Source: Bacteroidota bacterium
GTDB taxonomy: Bacteria > Bacteroidota > Bacteroidia > Flavobacteriales > Flavobacteriaceae
Assembly (NCBI GenBank): GCA_018335575.1
Contig: JAGXRT010000064.1
Coordinates: 1 to 64,000, forward strand
Length of the DNA: 64,000 bases
Reading direction: 5' to 3'
This document shows positions 23,740 to 32,907 of this stretch, one piece after another. Position 1 is the stretch's first letter, and every line of letters starts with the position of its first letter. The notes below the pieces were generated by a model. The model saw nothing but the letters and a program-made list of their open reading frames with translations. It ran no database searches and was not told where the DNA came from. A program made the translations under genes and the position numbers.

Positions 23740-25875
23740 ATGTTGAAGAAAATTATTATCCCGTTTATGAAAAGAAACTACAAAATTATACTGTCCTTAC
23801 TATTGGTAGTAAGCATCTTAGTTGGATTTCAATTAAAAAACAATAACGATCCTGAAAAAGACCGTATTCTTATAGGTTTATTGCGATACGTATTAACCAA
23901 TGGCCATTATGAACCAAGCGATATCAACGATGCTTTTTCGGAAGAAGTGTTTACAAGTTTTATTGAAAGCGTTGACCCTGCCAAACGTTTTTTCATTCAA
24001 TCGGATATAGATGAATTTGCACAACATAAAACTTTAATTGACGATCAAATTAAAACTGAGAACCTGTCTTTTTATTTTACGGTTCACCTAAGGCTTATGC
24101 AACGCATGTTGGAATCAAAAGCGTATTATAAAGAAATACTTCAACATCCCTTCGATTTTAATGTAGACGAAACCATCGATGTAAACTTTGAAAATCAGCC
24201 CTATGCTAAAAATCAGCTTGAATTGATTAAAGTTTGGCAAAAGCAATTGAAACACAGTACTATGGTACGTTTGCACGATAAATTAGAAGATGAACTGGAA
24301 AAAAAGAAAAATGACAGTTTATACGTTGCTAAATCATTTGCTGAATTAGAAAAAGAAGCCCGTGAATCAACCTTAAAAAATTTGGATGACTTTTTTAGCT
24401 TTATGGATGATCTAGATCATACCGATTGGTTTGCTAATTACATCAACAGCATAGCCGAAAATTTTGATCCACATACCTCCTATTTAGCACCAAAAGCTAA
24501 AAAACGCTTTGATATTTCAATGGCCGGAAAATTAGAAGGCATTGGGGCAGTGTTGCAAAAACGCAACGATTATACCCGCGTTGTTGAAGTAGTATCCGGC
24601 GGGCCAGCATGGAGAGCCGGAGAACTTGAAGTGGGCGATCTTATTTTAAAAGTAGCACAAGGTAATGAACCTCCGTTAGATATTGTTGGGATGCGTTTAG
24701 ACGATGCTATTGAATTTATTAAAGGTAAAAAAGGAACAGAAGCCCGACTAACTATAAAAAAGGTTGACGGTACGATAAAAGTAATTTCCATTATCAGAGA
24801 TATTGTAGAAATTGAAGAAACTTTTGTAAAATCAACCCTAGTAAACTATCAGGATAAAAAGTATGGAGTTATAAATCTTCCTAAATTTTACATCGATTTT
24901 GACGAAAAATCTTACCGAAACTCAGCCACTGATATGGCTAAAGAAGTAGAGCGTTTAAAACAAGAAAACGTTGAAGGATTAGTGATTGATTTACGCGACA
25001 ACGGAGGCGGATCACTTGAAACGGCTATTGATATAGCAGGTCTTTTTATTGCAGAAGGTCCGGTAGTACAGGTGAAATACCGAGGCGAAAAACCAATGAT
25101 TAAAAACGATACCGATAAACGTATTTTCTGGAACGGTCCGTTAGTGGTATTGGTAAATGAATTATCGGCATCGGCATCAGAAATTTTTGCTGCCGCTATG
25201 CAAGATTATAACCGAGCCGTAATTATAGGAAGTAAACAAACCTTTGGAAAGGGAACTGTTCAAAATTTATTACCGCTTAATAATTACTACCGTTACAAAG
25301 ATGATTTAGGAGCCTTAAAAGTTACTATTCAAAAATTTTATAGAGTAAATGGTGGATCTACACAACTTAATGGAGTAAATTCTGATGTTGCTTTGCCAGA
25401 CCGATATACTTATATGGATTTTGGAGAACGCGATCAAAAGAAACCGTTAGTATGGGATAAGATTGCTGAAGCAAAATACCAACCTTGGAATAATTACGAC
25501 AACTTAAAAGAAGTAATTTTAAAAAGTAATTACAGGGTTGCCAACAATCCGCATTTTAATTTAATCGATGAAAATGCCAAATGGTTAAAGAAAAATCAGG
25601 ATGAAACCACGGTAAGCTTAAAATACAGTACCTTTAAAAACGATGTTGAAAATCATAAACAAAAGAGTAAGAAATTTGAAAGTATAGCTAACTACAGTAA
25701 TAATTTAACGTTCAGCAGCCCAACCTATGAGTTACCTCTTATTGAAAAGGATTCCATTTTATCAAAAAAACGTGAGGTTTGGCACAAAAGCTTATCAAAA
25801 GATATTTATGTAGAAGAAGCGCTACATGTATTGTCTGAATTAAAAATTAAGCGAAACTTATTGGTTAAAAATTAA
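23740..25875 (+). CDS. Carboxy-terminal processing peptidase (Prc/Tsp, S41 family)
   Basis: A 711-residue membrane-anchored periplasmic protease. An N-terminal hydrophobic anchor (about 14-28) precedes a Tsp N-terminal helical domain (to about 225), a PDZ domain (about 250-350, GIGAVLQKRNDYTRVVEVV) and the S41 catalytic core with ELSASASEIFAAA (474-486, nucleophile Ser478) and Lys504 in TFGKGTVQ. The Tsp-type C-terminal domain follows. It should trim the C-termini of periplasmic proteins. An alternative ATG at 23767 (MKRNYK) would give a more usual short N-terminus; I keep the longer form. The ABC permease starts 3 bp after its stop. Confidence 0.92.
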   Translation: MLKKIIIPFMKRNYKIILSLLLVVSILVGFQLKNNNDPEKDRILIGLLRYVLTNGHYEPSDINDAFSEEVFTSFIESVDPAKRFFIQSDIDEFAQHKTLIDDQIKTENLSFYFTVHLRLMQRMLESKAYYKEILQHPFDFNVDETIDVNFENQPYAKNQLELIKVWQKQLKHSTMVRLHDKLEDELEKKKNDSLYVAKSFAELEKEARESTLKNLDDFFSFMDDLDHTDWFANYINSIAENFDPHTSYLAPKAKKRFDISMAGKLEGIGAVLQKRNDYTRVVEVVSGGPAWRAGELEVGDLILKVAQGNEPPLDIVGMRLDDAIEFIKGKKGTEARLTIKKVDGTIKVISIIRDIVEIEETFVKSTLVNYQDKKYGVINLPKFYIDFDEKSYRNSATDMAKEVERLKQENVEGLVIDLRDNGGGSLETAIDIAGLFIAEGPVVQVKYRGEKPMIKNDTDKRIFWNGPLVVLVNELSASASEIFAAAMQDYNRAVIIGSKQTFGKGTVQNLLPLNNYYRYKDDLGALKVTIQKFYRVNGGSTQLNGVNSDVALPDRYTYMDFGERDQKKPLVWDKIAEAKYQPWNNYDNLKEVILKSNYRVANNPHFNLIDENAKWLKKNQDETTVSLKYSTFKNDVENHKQKSKKFESIANYSNNLTFSSPTYELPLIEKDSILSKKREVWHKSLSKDIYVEEALHVLSELKIKRNLLVKN

Positions 25876-25878
25876 AAC

Positions 25879-26973
25879 ATGCTTCAAAATATAGATCCAA
25901 ATTCATCAGTTGCACTCCGGAAGTTTTTTAAAAACACTTCCGGAGTGTTTAGTTTTGGATTTATAATACTTTGTTTTTTTATTGCTGTATTTGCATATCT
26001 ACTTTCAAGTGATTCTTCTTCAAACGCAAATCAAATGCATTTGGAGATCCATTCTAAAAAACCAGGATTTAAAGCCTGGGTACTAAGCATTCCTAACCAA
26101 GCATTATCAAAGCAATCATTTATTAGTTTTTTGATGTATGGTAATCAAAATCCACCTACAGAACTAATTATTGACAGTTATCAGCTCAGAGCAGATCAAT
26201 TAATTTACATCCCATATTTTGAAGGATCTATACAAAAAGAAGCCGTATCAATTCCGTTGACTACGTTTAATGGAGTGCCCGCAGAGCAGTTTATAAAGCA
26301 GAAAACCTATTGGCTTGGCACCGATAAATACGGGCGCGACTTTTACAGTCGCATGCTCATTGGAACCCGCATCACCTTTTTTGTAGGTTTTATTGCTGTA
26401 CTTATTTCACTAATTATAGGAATGTCTTTAGGTGCTATAGCCGGTTATTATGGCGGAAAAACAGATGCCTTTATACAGTGGCTCATCAATGTAACCTGGT
26501 CAATTCCAACGCTTTTACTGGTTATTGCCATAACCTTGGCTTTGGGAAAAGGATTTTGGCAGGTGTTTATTGCAGTAGGATTAACTATGTGGGTAGAAGT
26601 GGCGCGAGTAGTGCGCGGACAGGTTTTAAGTTTAAAAAAATTGCAATATATAGAAGCTGCTAAAGTATTGGGGTTTTCAGACAGCAGAATTATTATCAAA
26701 CACATTTTACCCAATATTATGGCGCCCATTATTGTTATTTCTGCAGCCAATTTTGCCTCGGCTATTTTAATTGAAAGCGGACTTAGCTTTTTGGGAATTG
26801 GGGCACAACCGCCTATCCCTTCATGGGGGGCAATGATAAAAGATAATTATAACTATATTATATTAGGCAAACCGTACTTAGCTTTAATACCGGGTATGGC
26901 AATTATGTGTCTGGTACTGGCATTTATGCTGGTTGGAAATGCTTTACGCGATGCCTTGGATGTTAAAACTTAA
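25879..26973 (+). CDS. OppC/DppC-type ABC transporter permease
   Basis: A 364-residue inner membrane permease of a peptide-type ABC importer. An N-terminal helix (about 27-48) is followed by a periplasmic segment of about 80 residues, longer than in enterobacterial DppC, then WLGTDKYGRDFYSRMLIGTR and five helices of the BPD_transp_1 domain. The coupling loop EAAKVLGFSDSRIIIKHILPNI is the EAA motif that contacts the ATPase. No OppB, ATPase or binding protein is nearby, so partners must be elsewhere. Probably co-transcribed with prc. A perfect 12-bp inverted repeat lies within codons 12-23. Confidence 0.88.
   Translation: MLQNIDPNSSVALRKFFKNTSGVFSFGFIILCFFIAVFAYLLSSDSSSNANQMHLEIHSKKPGFKAWVLSIPNQALSKQSFISFLMYGNQNPPTELIIDSYQLRADQLIYIPYFEGSIQKEAVSIPLTTFNGVPAEQFIKQKTYWLGTDKYGRDFYSRMLIGTRITFFVGFIAVLISLIIGMSLGAIAGYYGGKTDAFIQWLINVTWSIPTLLLVIAITLALGKGFWQVFIAVGLTMWVEVARVVRGQVLSLKKLQYIEAAKVLGFSDSRIIIKHILPNIMAPIIVISAANFASAILIESGLSFLGIGAQPPIPSWGAMIKDNYNYIILGKPYLALIPGMAIMCLVLAFMLVGNALRDALDVKT
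25913..25947. repeat. Perfect 12-bp inverted repeat inside 5' coding region of the permease gene
   Basis: CACTCCGGAAGT (25913-25924) and ACTTCCGGAGTG (25936-25947) flank an 11-nt loop and are followed by GTTTAGTTTT. The mRNA could fold a strong hairpin 34 nt after the start codon. Confidence 0.75.
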
Positions 26974-26981
26974 GAACCAAA

Positions 26982-27419
26982 ATGTATACATTTACCACTA
27001 AATGGGCCGATTTTGACCCCAACAAACACATGCGCCACTCGGCTTATAATGATTATGCAGCAGAAGCACGTATTCGATTCTTTGGACAACACAGCATTGA
27101 CATGCGTTTCTTTTCTGCCAATCAACTAGGGCCAATTTTATTTAAAGAAGAAACTACCTTTTTAAGAGAAATATATTCTGGAGAAGATATAAAAGTTAGT
27201 GTAGAATTACAGGGCGTATCAACTAAGGGTGAACGCTGGAAAATTCGACATAAAATTATCAAAGCAAACGGTGATACTGCTGCACAAATAGAGGTGTACG
27301 GTGCCTGGATAAGCTATGAAACACGAAAGTTAACAACTCCTCCTACAACTATTATGCAACTGTTTAATGCTATTGACAAAACAGATGATTACAAACCCAT
27401 ACCTTTAAAAAATGAATAA
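26982..27419 (+). CDS. Hotdog-fold acyl-CoA thioesterase
   Basis: A 145-residue cytosolic thioesterase of the 4-hydroxybenzoyl-CoA thioesterase/YbgC group. The N-terminal WADFDPNKHMRHSAYNDYAAEARIRF (8-33) holds the catalytic Asp and the following hotdog helix, with His and Tyr in the usual positions. Acyl chain preference cannot be inferred. It follows the ABC permease by 8 bp and its stop codon overlaps a tiny membrane ORF, so all appear to be one transcription unit with prc. Confidence 0.85.
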   Translation: MYTFTTKWADFDPNKHMRHSAYNDYAAEARIRFFGQHSIDMRFFSANQLGPILFKEETTFLREIYSGEDIKVSVELQGVSTKGERWKIRHKIIKANGDTAAQIEVYGAWISYETRKLTTPPTTIMQLFNAIDKTDDYKPIPLKNE

Positions 27420-27486
27420 AAGAAGTTTAATTTATGTGCTTATCATACTGTGTACTGCCGCTTTGTTAATGTACTTGCAGCGCTAG
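27412..27486 (+). CDS. Possible 24-residue single-helix membrane microprotein
   Basis: An ATG overlapping the thioesterase stop (8 bp, different frame) opens a 24-codon frame: a basic start (MNKRS) then one hydrophobic helix (LIYVLIILCTAALLMYLQR). The overlap is typical of translational coupling. There is no family to compare with, so coding status is uncertain. The following stretch to 27732 shows a small AT-rich inverted repeat near 27503-27522 and nothing else clear. Confidence 0.35.
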   Translation: MNKRSLIYVLIILCTAALLMYLQR

Positions 27487-27732
27487 GTAATTTGCAACAG
27501 TAATTCTATTATATTATAGAATAGTAATTAAATTCATTTTTGGGTTAAAAATAGTTAAGAAACTGCCTATTAACAAAGTACAACATTAACTTTCAAAAGC
27601 TAAGCATCTTATTTTTTGATTTAATTTAGTGCTAATTTTACATTCTCACTTGTAGTCCAATGTATAGACTTAAAAAAGCATCTCTTTGATTATTACTAAA
27701 AAAAAACGTAACTTTCCTTAATCAAACTACGA

Positions 27733-30126
27733 GTGAAACACACCTACCACATACATGGAATGTCTTGTAACGGCTGTCGTAATCATGTACAGGAAACCCT
27801 AGCAAAAGTACCTGGGGTTACTCAGGTTGATGTACAGCTGGAAACAGCCGAAGCAGTGATTGAAATGCATACCCACCTTCCAATTAAACACTTTCAAAAA
27901 GCACTTCAAGACGATGGCGGTCAGTACAGCATCCATCCACACGGCAAACTGCCACCGCCAAAGCGTATCAAAAAAACAGCTGTTGAACATACAGGCAGCA
28001 AAATTTATTACTGCCCCATGCATTGTGAAGGTGACAAAACCTATGACTGTCCCCGAGACTGTCCGGTGTGCGGAATGGATTTAGTACCCATTCTGGATGA
28101 ACTTTCATCCGAAGAAAAACCCTACCGCAAACTGCAGCAAAAACTATTGATAGCAACACTCTTTACGCTGCCCATCTTTTTAATAGCCATGAGTGAAATG
28201 CTTATGCATAATCCCCTTTATGACCTCTTAGAACAAAAATATTGGAATTGGATACAATTGTTCTTATCACTACCGGTGGTGTTTTATGCCACCTGGATGT
28301 TTTTTGAACGGGCATACAAGAGCCTAAATACGTTGAATCTCAATATGTTTACGCTTATTGGCATCGGTGCAGGTGTTGCTTGGAGCTTTAGTGTAGTTGG
28401 ATTGCTTTTTCCCGATGTATTTCCTGAGCAATTTAAAACTGCTTCTGGTTCGGTACATGTGTACTTTGAGGCAGCCACGGTAATTCTGACGCTGGTATTG
28501 TTAGGTCAGTTATTGGAGGCTCGTGCTCACAGCAAAACCAATTCAGCTGTAAAAGAATTATTGAAACTAGCCCCAAACACTGCTTATAAAATTGTAGAAG
28601 GCCGAGAAGTTAAAGTTTCTATTGATGAAATAGCATTGCAGGATGTGATTAGGGTTAAACCGGGTGATAAAATCCCGGTAGATGGCGTTATTATTAAAGG
28701 ATCAACCAATATTGATGAATCGATGATTACCGGCGAACCTATACCCGTTCATAAAACCATAGGCGATCCCGTCAGCAGTGGTACCATCAACGGTCATCAA
28801 TCCTTCTTAATGCAAGCAAAAAAAATAGGAAGTGAAACCTTGTTGGCACAAATCATTCAAATGGTGAACGATGCAAGCCGTAGCCGCGCACCCATTCAGA
28901 ACCTGGCCGATAGGGTATCAGGCTATTTTGTACCAGTGGTTATCGGAATTTCAATGCTTACTTTTTTTGCCTGGGCTATTTGGGGTCCCGAACCAGCCTA
29001 TGTTTACGCCCTGATTAATGCCATTGCAGTCTTAATAATTGCCTGCCCATGTGCTTTGGGCTTAGCAACACCTATGTCTGTAATGGTGGGCATAGGTAAA
29101 GGTGCTCAAAATGGAGTCTTAATTAAAAATGCGGAGGCACTGGAAAAAATGAATCAGATAGACACGCTTATTGTTGATAAAACAGGCACCCTAACCGAAG
29201 GTAAGCCTTCTGTAGAATCCATAAAATCCTTCAGCGAGGGCTACAATGAGCAAGAAGTACTGAATTTTATGGTATCCCTAAATATACACAGCGAACATCC
29301 CCTGGCAGCAGCAATAGTCCAATATGGCCAAAAACACGAGGCCGTGATTTACGAGTTGAACGACTTCAAGGCTATATCGGGTAAGGGTGTTGAAGCACAT
29401 CTCAAAACCAACAAACTTGCCTTGGGAAATCCTGCTATGATGGATTATGTTCAGGCAGTAATTCCAAGCCACATACTAGAAAAAGCTACAGCCTACCAAA
29501 AGCAAGGTAAAACCGTATCCTATCTGGCTATTGATAGCAGTGTAGTTGGATTTGTAGTAATTAGCGATCGTATTAAGGTAAATAGCGCTCAAGCAATAGC
29601 AGCACTGCAACAGATGGGAATCGCAGTTATTATGCTTACAGGGGACAATGAAAATACCGCCCAGAGTGTTGCCATTTCGCTTAAACTTGACACCTACATG
29701 GCTGGTATGTTACCAGAGGACAAACTAAAGGAGGTTGAAAGACTACAAGCTACCAACAAAGTAGTAGCCATGGCGGGTGATGGCATCAATGATGCGCCGT
29801 CATTGGCCAAAAGCGATGTGGGAATCGCCATGGGAACCGGAACCGATGTAGCTATAGAGAGTGCTATGATTACCTTAATTCAAGGCGATTTAAGAGGTAT
29901 CGTCAAAGCCAAACGCCTCAGCAATGCCGTCATGCGCAACATTAGACAAAACTTGTTTTTTGCATTGATTTACAACACCTTGGGTGTTCCGGTAGCTGCC
30001 GGAGTCCTGTATCCATTTTTCGGAATCTTGTTATCCCCTATGATAGCAGCATTGGCCATGAGTTTCAGTTCGGTTTCTGTTATCGGAAATGCATTGCGCT
30101 TGCGCAGTTTGAATTTAAAGAATTAA
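27733..30126 (+). CDS. Copper-translocating P1B-type ATPase
   Basis: A 797-residue inner membrane pump that exports Cu(I). It starts at GTG and has an N-terminal HMA domain with MSCNGC (residues 10-15), then a heavy-metal-binding segment YYCPMHCEGD...CPVCGMDLVP (about 92-121), eight membrane helices, the transport site CPC (438-440), phosphorylation site DKTGT (Asp482), SEHPLAAA and GDGIND (682-687). All catalytic motifs are intact. It stands alone, with no CopZ or regulator next to it. Its DNA is visibly richer in G+C than the genes to its left. It may supply or protect copper for the oxidase cluster 8-18 kb away (inference). Confidence 0.93.
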   Translation: MKHTYHIHGMSCNGCRNHVQETLAKVPGVTQVDVQLETAEAVIEMHTHLPIKHFQKALQDDGGQYSIHPHGKLPPPKRIKKTAVEHTGSKIYYCPMHCEGDKTYDCPRDCPVCGMDLVPILDELSSEEKPYRKLQQKLLIATLFTLPIFLIAMSEMLMHNPLYDLLEQKYWNWIQLFLSLPVVFYATWMFFERAYKSLNTLNLNMFTLIGIGAGVAWSFSVVGLLFPDVFPEQFKTASGSVHVYFEAATVILTLVLLGQLLEARAHSKTNSAVKELLKLAPNTAYKIVEGREVKVSIDEIALQDVIRVKPGDKIPVDGVIIKGSTNIDESMITGEPIPVHKTIGDPVSSGTINGHQSFLMQAKKIGSETLLAQIIQMVNDASRSRAPIQNLADRVSGYFVPVVIGISMLTFFAWAIWGPEPAYVYALINAIAVLIIACPCALGLATPMSVMVGIGKGAQNGVLIKNAEALEKMNQIDTLIVDKTGTLTEGKPSVESIKSFSEGYNEQEVLNFMVSLNIHSEHPLAAAIVQYGQKHEAVIYELNDFKAISGKGVEAHLKTNKLALGNPAMMDYVQAVIPSHILEKATAYQKQGKTVSYLAIDSSVVGFVVISDRIKVNSAQAIAALQQMGIAVIMLTGDNENTAQSVAISLKLDTYMAGMLPEDKLKEVERLQATNKVVAMAGDGINDAPSLAKSDVGIAMGTGTDVAIESAMITLIQGDLRGIVKAKRLSNAVMRNIRQNLFFALIYNTLGVPVAAGVLYPFFGILLSPMIAALAMSFSSVSVIGNALRLRSLNLKN

Positions 30127-30149
30127 AATCTCTTAAACTGCTTGTGACA

Positions 30150-31724
30150 TTATTCGTAATCGAGGCTAAAAAAGGCCCCGCGGTTTTCTTTGCGTTCAAG
30201 CGACTGGGTTACAATTAAAAAAGCAATGGCATTGAGGTTGCGTAGCTCTGCAAGCTGGGGCGACATTTTTGACTTGGCGTATAGCTTTTCGGTATCCTGA
30301 TACAAGTAGTTGAGCTGATCCAGTGCTTTTTCCAAACGCTCATTCGAACGTACGATGGATACTAAGTTACTCATAATGGTTTGCACCATTTTGCGGTTGT
30401 GAGTAATGAGAATCAGTTCGTCTGGAGCGGTAGTCCCTTCTTCGTTCCATTCGGGTATAGCTACTTTTTTAGGTTCTAAATAAGCCGGATGGGCAATGAT
30501 GTCTTCAGCAATTTTTTGGGCATATACCAGCGCTTCGAGTAGTGAATTGGAGGCCAAGCGGTTGGCACCGTGAAGTCCGGTTCTTGAACACTCACCACAG
30601 GCATATAAGTTTTTAATAGACGACCTTCCATGTATATCTACCTCAATACCTCCGCACAAATAGTGCGAGGCAGGAACTACCGGTATGGAATCGCGACTTA
30701 TATCTACGCCTATGCGTTTGCACTTACTGTAGATATTGGGGAAATGATTTTTAAAGGCTTCTTTATCCAAATGGGTACAGTCTAAATAAACACACTCATC
30801 GCCAGTACGCAGCATTTCCATATTAATGGCTCGCGCTACGATATCACGTGAAGCTAATTCAGCCCTGCCGTCGATATCAAGCATAAAGCGTTTGCCTTCC
30901 TTGTTGCGCAAGTAGGCACCAAAACCTCGAACAGCCTCTGATATGAGAAAAGATGGACTCTCGCCCGGTTTGTACAAAGCCGTAGGATGGAACTGTACAA
31001 ACTCCATTTCACTTACCTTGGCTTTAGCTCTGAAGGCCATAGCTATGCCGTCGCCAGTAGCAATAGTAGGGTTTGTTGTTGAAGCATACACCTGACCAAT
31101 ACCGCCTGTTGCCAGTATGGTTACCCCAGCCACATAGGTATCTATAGACTGGGTTTGCTGGTTCATGATGTAAGCTCCAAAACAGTTGATTTCTTCGTCT
31201 GGGGATATAATCTTTTTTTCTTCGGTATGGTGTTCTGTAATTATATCAATGGCAAAATGATAGGGTAATAAACTGATGTTCTTGAGTTGTTCAATTTGTT
31301 CGAGCAGGGTGAGTTCAATCTCCAAACCTGTTACATCTTTGTGGTGGATAATGCGATGGGCAGAATGGCCTCCTTCCTTTCCTAAATCAAGATCGCCCTT
31401 GGTATCCATATCAAATTCAGCTCCCCAGTTAATCAGTTTTTCCAGGCAAGCAGGAGCTTCTTTGATTACCATATTTACCACCTCCATATCGTTTAAATAA
31501 TCGCCAGCTTTAAGCGTATCGTCGATATGACTTTGAAACGAATCGAGCTTGTCCCAAACAACGGCGATGCCGCCCTGGGCGTATTTGGTATTCGACTCAC
31601 TTTCCTGAGCCTTGGTTACCACGGTAATTTTTTTGTTGGGATATGCTATGGCCGTTTTTATGGCAATGGCCAGTCCGGCGATACCCGAACCCAAAATGAG
31701 AATATCAGTTTTAAACCTACTCAT
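30150..31724 (-). CDS. nadB: L-aspartate oxidase
   Basis: A 524-residue FAD enzyme oxidising L-aspartate to iminoaspartate, first step of de novo NAD synthesis. The FAD-binding fold begins DILILGSGIAGLAIAIK (7-23); NTKYAQGGIAVVWDKLDSFQSHIDDTLKAGD (about 45-75) and HPTALY, HLCGGIEVD-like and GECSRTGLHGANRLASNSLLEALVYA segments identify NadB among flavoprotein subunits. Its ATG overlaps the nadA stop by 1 bp, so the two are translationally coupled on the minus strand, nadA first. It converges with the copper ATPase. Confidence 0.95.
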   Translation of the reverse strand: MSRFKTDILILGSGIAGLAIAIKTAIAYPNKKITVVTKAQESESNTKYAQGGIAVVWDKLDSFQSHIDDTLKAGDYLNDMEVVNMVIKEAPACLEKLINWGAEFDMDTKGDLDLGKEGGHSAHRIIHHKDVTGLEIELTLLEQIEQLKNISLLPYHFAIDIITEHHTEEKKIISPDEEINCFGAYIMNQQTQSIDTYVAGVTILATGGIGQVYASTTNPTIATGDGIAMAFRAKAKVSEMEFVQFHPTALYKPGESPSFLISEAVRGFGAYLRNKEGKRFMLDIDGRAELASRDIVARAINMEMLRTGDECVYLDCTHLDKEAFKNHFPNIYSKCKRIGVDISRDSIPVVPASHYLCGGIEVDIHGRSSIKNLYACGECSRTGLHGANRLASNSLLEALVYAQKIAEDIIAHPAYLEPKKVAIPEWNEEGTTAPDELILITHNRKMVQTIMSNLVSIVRSNERLEKALDQLNYLYQDTEKLYAKSKMSPQLAELRNLNAIAFLIVTQSLERKENRGAFFSLDYE

Positions 31725-32728
31725 TATTTAGCAGATAACTCCAACATGCGTTGTATTGGTTTAAGTGCTTTGACGCGGATATCTTCGGGAACAGTAACTT
31801 CCGGAAGTTCGTGTTTCAAACAAATATAGAGCTTTTGCAGGGTGTTCATCTTCATAAAATGACACTCAGAACAGGCACAGGTATTGTCTTCTTTAGCTGG
31901 CGCCGGTATTAACTTTTTATGAGGAACCTCTTTCTGCATTTCGTGTAAAATACCTGCTTCTGTGGCTACGATAAACTCCAGCGCATCGGTATTTTTAGCG
32001 TAATTAATCAAACCAGAAGTTGAGCCTATGTATTCGGCAGCACGTAGTATAACCGCCTCAGATTCAGGATGTGCAATGATACGGGCATTGGGATATTTCT
32101 TATGAGTAGTCAACAGTTTCTCAATCGAAAATGCCTCGTGAACAATACAAGCCCCTTCCCAAAGCAACATATTTCGTCCGGTTAATTTATTGATGTAATC
32201 GCCTAAATTTTTATCAGGAGCAAAGATAATGGGTTGATCGAGTGGTATGGAATCAATGATTTTTTTGGCGTTTGATGATGTACATGTAATATCGCTAATC
32301 GCTTTAACAGCTGCTGTAGTATTTACATAGGTAACCACTAAATGATTAGGGTGCTTGTCTTTAAATGCCTGTAAATCTTCTGCGCTGCAGGCTTCAGCCA
32401 ATGAACAGCCCGCGTTTAAATCTGGAATAATTACTTTTTTTGACGGGTTTAAGATTTTGGCGGTTTCAGCCATAAAATGTACTCCGGCAAACACAATGAT
32501 ATCAGCCTCTACTTTCTCAGCTTCCTGTGATAAACCCAGACTATCTCCAACATAATCTGCAATATCTTGAATAGCAGGTTCTTGATAGTAGTGCGCAAGA
32601 ATTACAGCATTTTTCTCTTTTTTCAATCGTTTAATTTCAGCAACTAAATCGATCGTTTTGGGCACTTCAATATCGAGAAATCCCTTTTTATCAATATGTT
32701 GTATAGCTAATTTAATGTCAGTTTCCAT
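31724..32728 (-). CDS. nadA: Quinolinate synthase
   Basis: A 334-residue [4Fe-4S] enzyme that condenses iminoaspartate with dihydroxyacetone phosphate to quinolinate. Seen are [20 protein letters not shown] (about 44-63), [14 protein letters not shown], the cluster cysteines in [18 protein letters not shown] and the later [12 protein letters not shown]. This is the A-type NadA with three conserved cysteines in these regions. First gene of the nadA-nadB operon; divergent from moaA with 179 bp between. Confidence 0.95.
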   Translation of the reverse strand: METDIKLAIQHIDKKGFLDIEVPKTIDLVAEIKRLKKEKNAVILAHYYQEPAIQDIADYVGDSLGLSQEAEKVEADIIVFAGVHFMAETAKILNPSKKVIIPDLNAGCSLAEACSAEDLQAFKDKHPNHLVVTYVNTTAAVKAISDITCTSSNAKKIIDSIPLDQPIIFAPDKNLGDYINKLTGRNMLLWEGACIVHEAFSIEKLLTTHKKYPNARIIAHPESEAVILRAAEYIGSTSGLINYAKNTDALEFIVATEAGILHEMQKEVPHKKLIPAPAKEDNTCACSECHFMKMNTLQKLYICLKHELPEVTVPEDIRVKALKPIQRMLELSAK

Positions 32729-32866
32729 GCCGTTTCATTTCATTATATACGACAAAAATAATGCCTTTATGAATAAGTACCGCATGATTTGGGGAATTTT
32801 AGCCAAAATAAGGCATCAGGAGTATGTATAATAGCTTATTTAAAAGCAATCAGTGACTAAATTTTG

Positions 32867-32874
32867 TAACTTTG
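32867..32874 (+). promoter_or_regulatory. -7 box TAACTTTG for the molybdenum-cofactor operon
   Basis: TAACTTTG matches TAnnTTTG exactly and lies 33 bp before the moaA ATG. Confidence 0.5.
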
Positions 32875-32907
32875 TAACTTTTAAAACAGCACTAGATCCC
32901 TAATTGG

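Noticed and set aside
27503-27522. AT-rich inverted repeat ATTCTAT/ATAGAAT as a terminator
   Set aside because: Stem is only A/T plus one C-G pair per arm and no T tract follows.
27860-28084. Extra ORFs in both strands of the copper ATPase gene
   Set aside because: They lie wholly inside a well supported gene in other frames, with no motif of their own.
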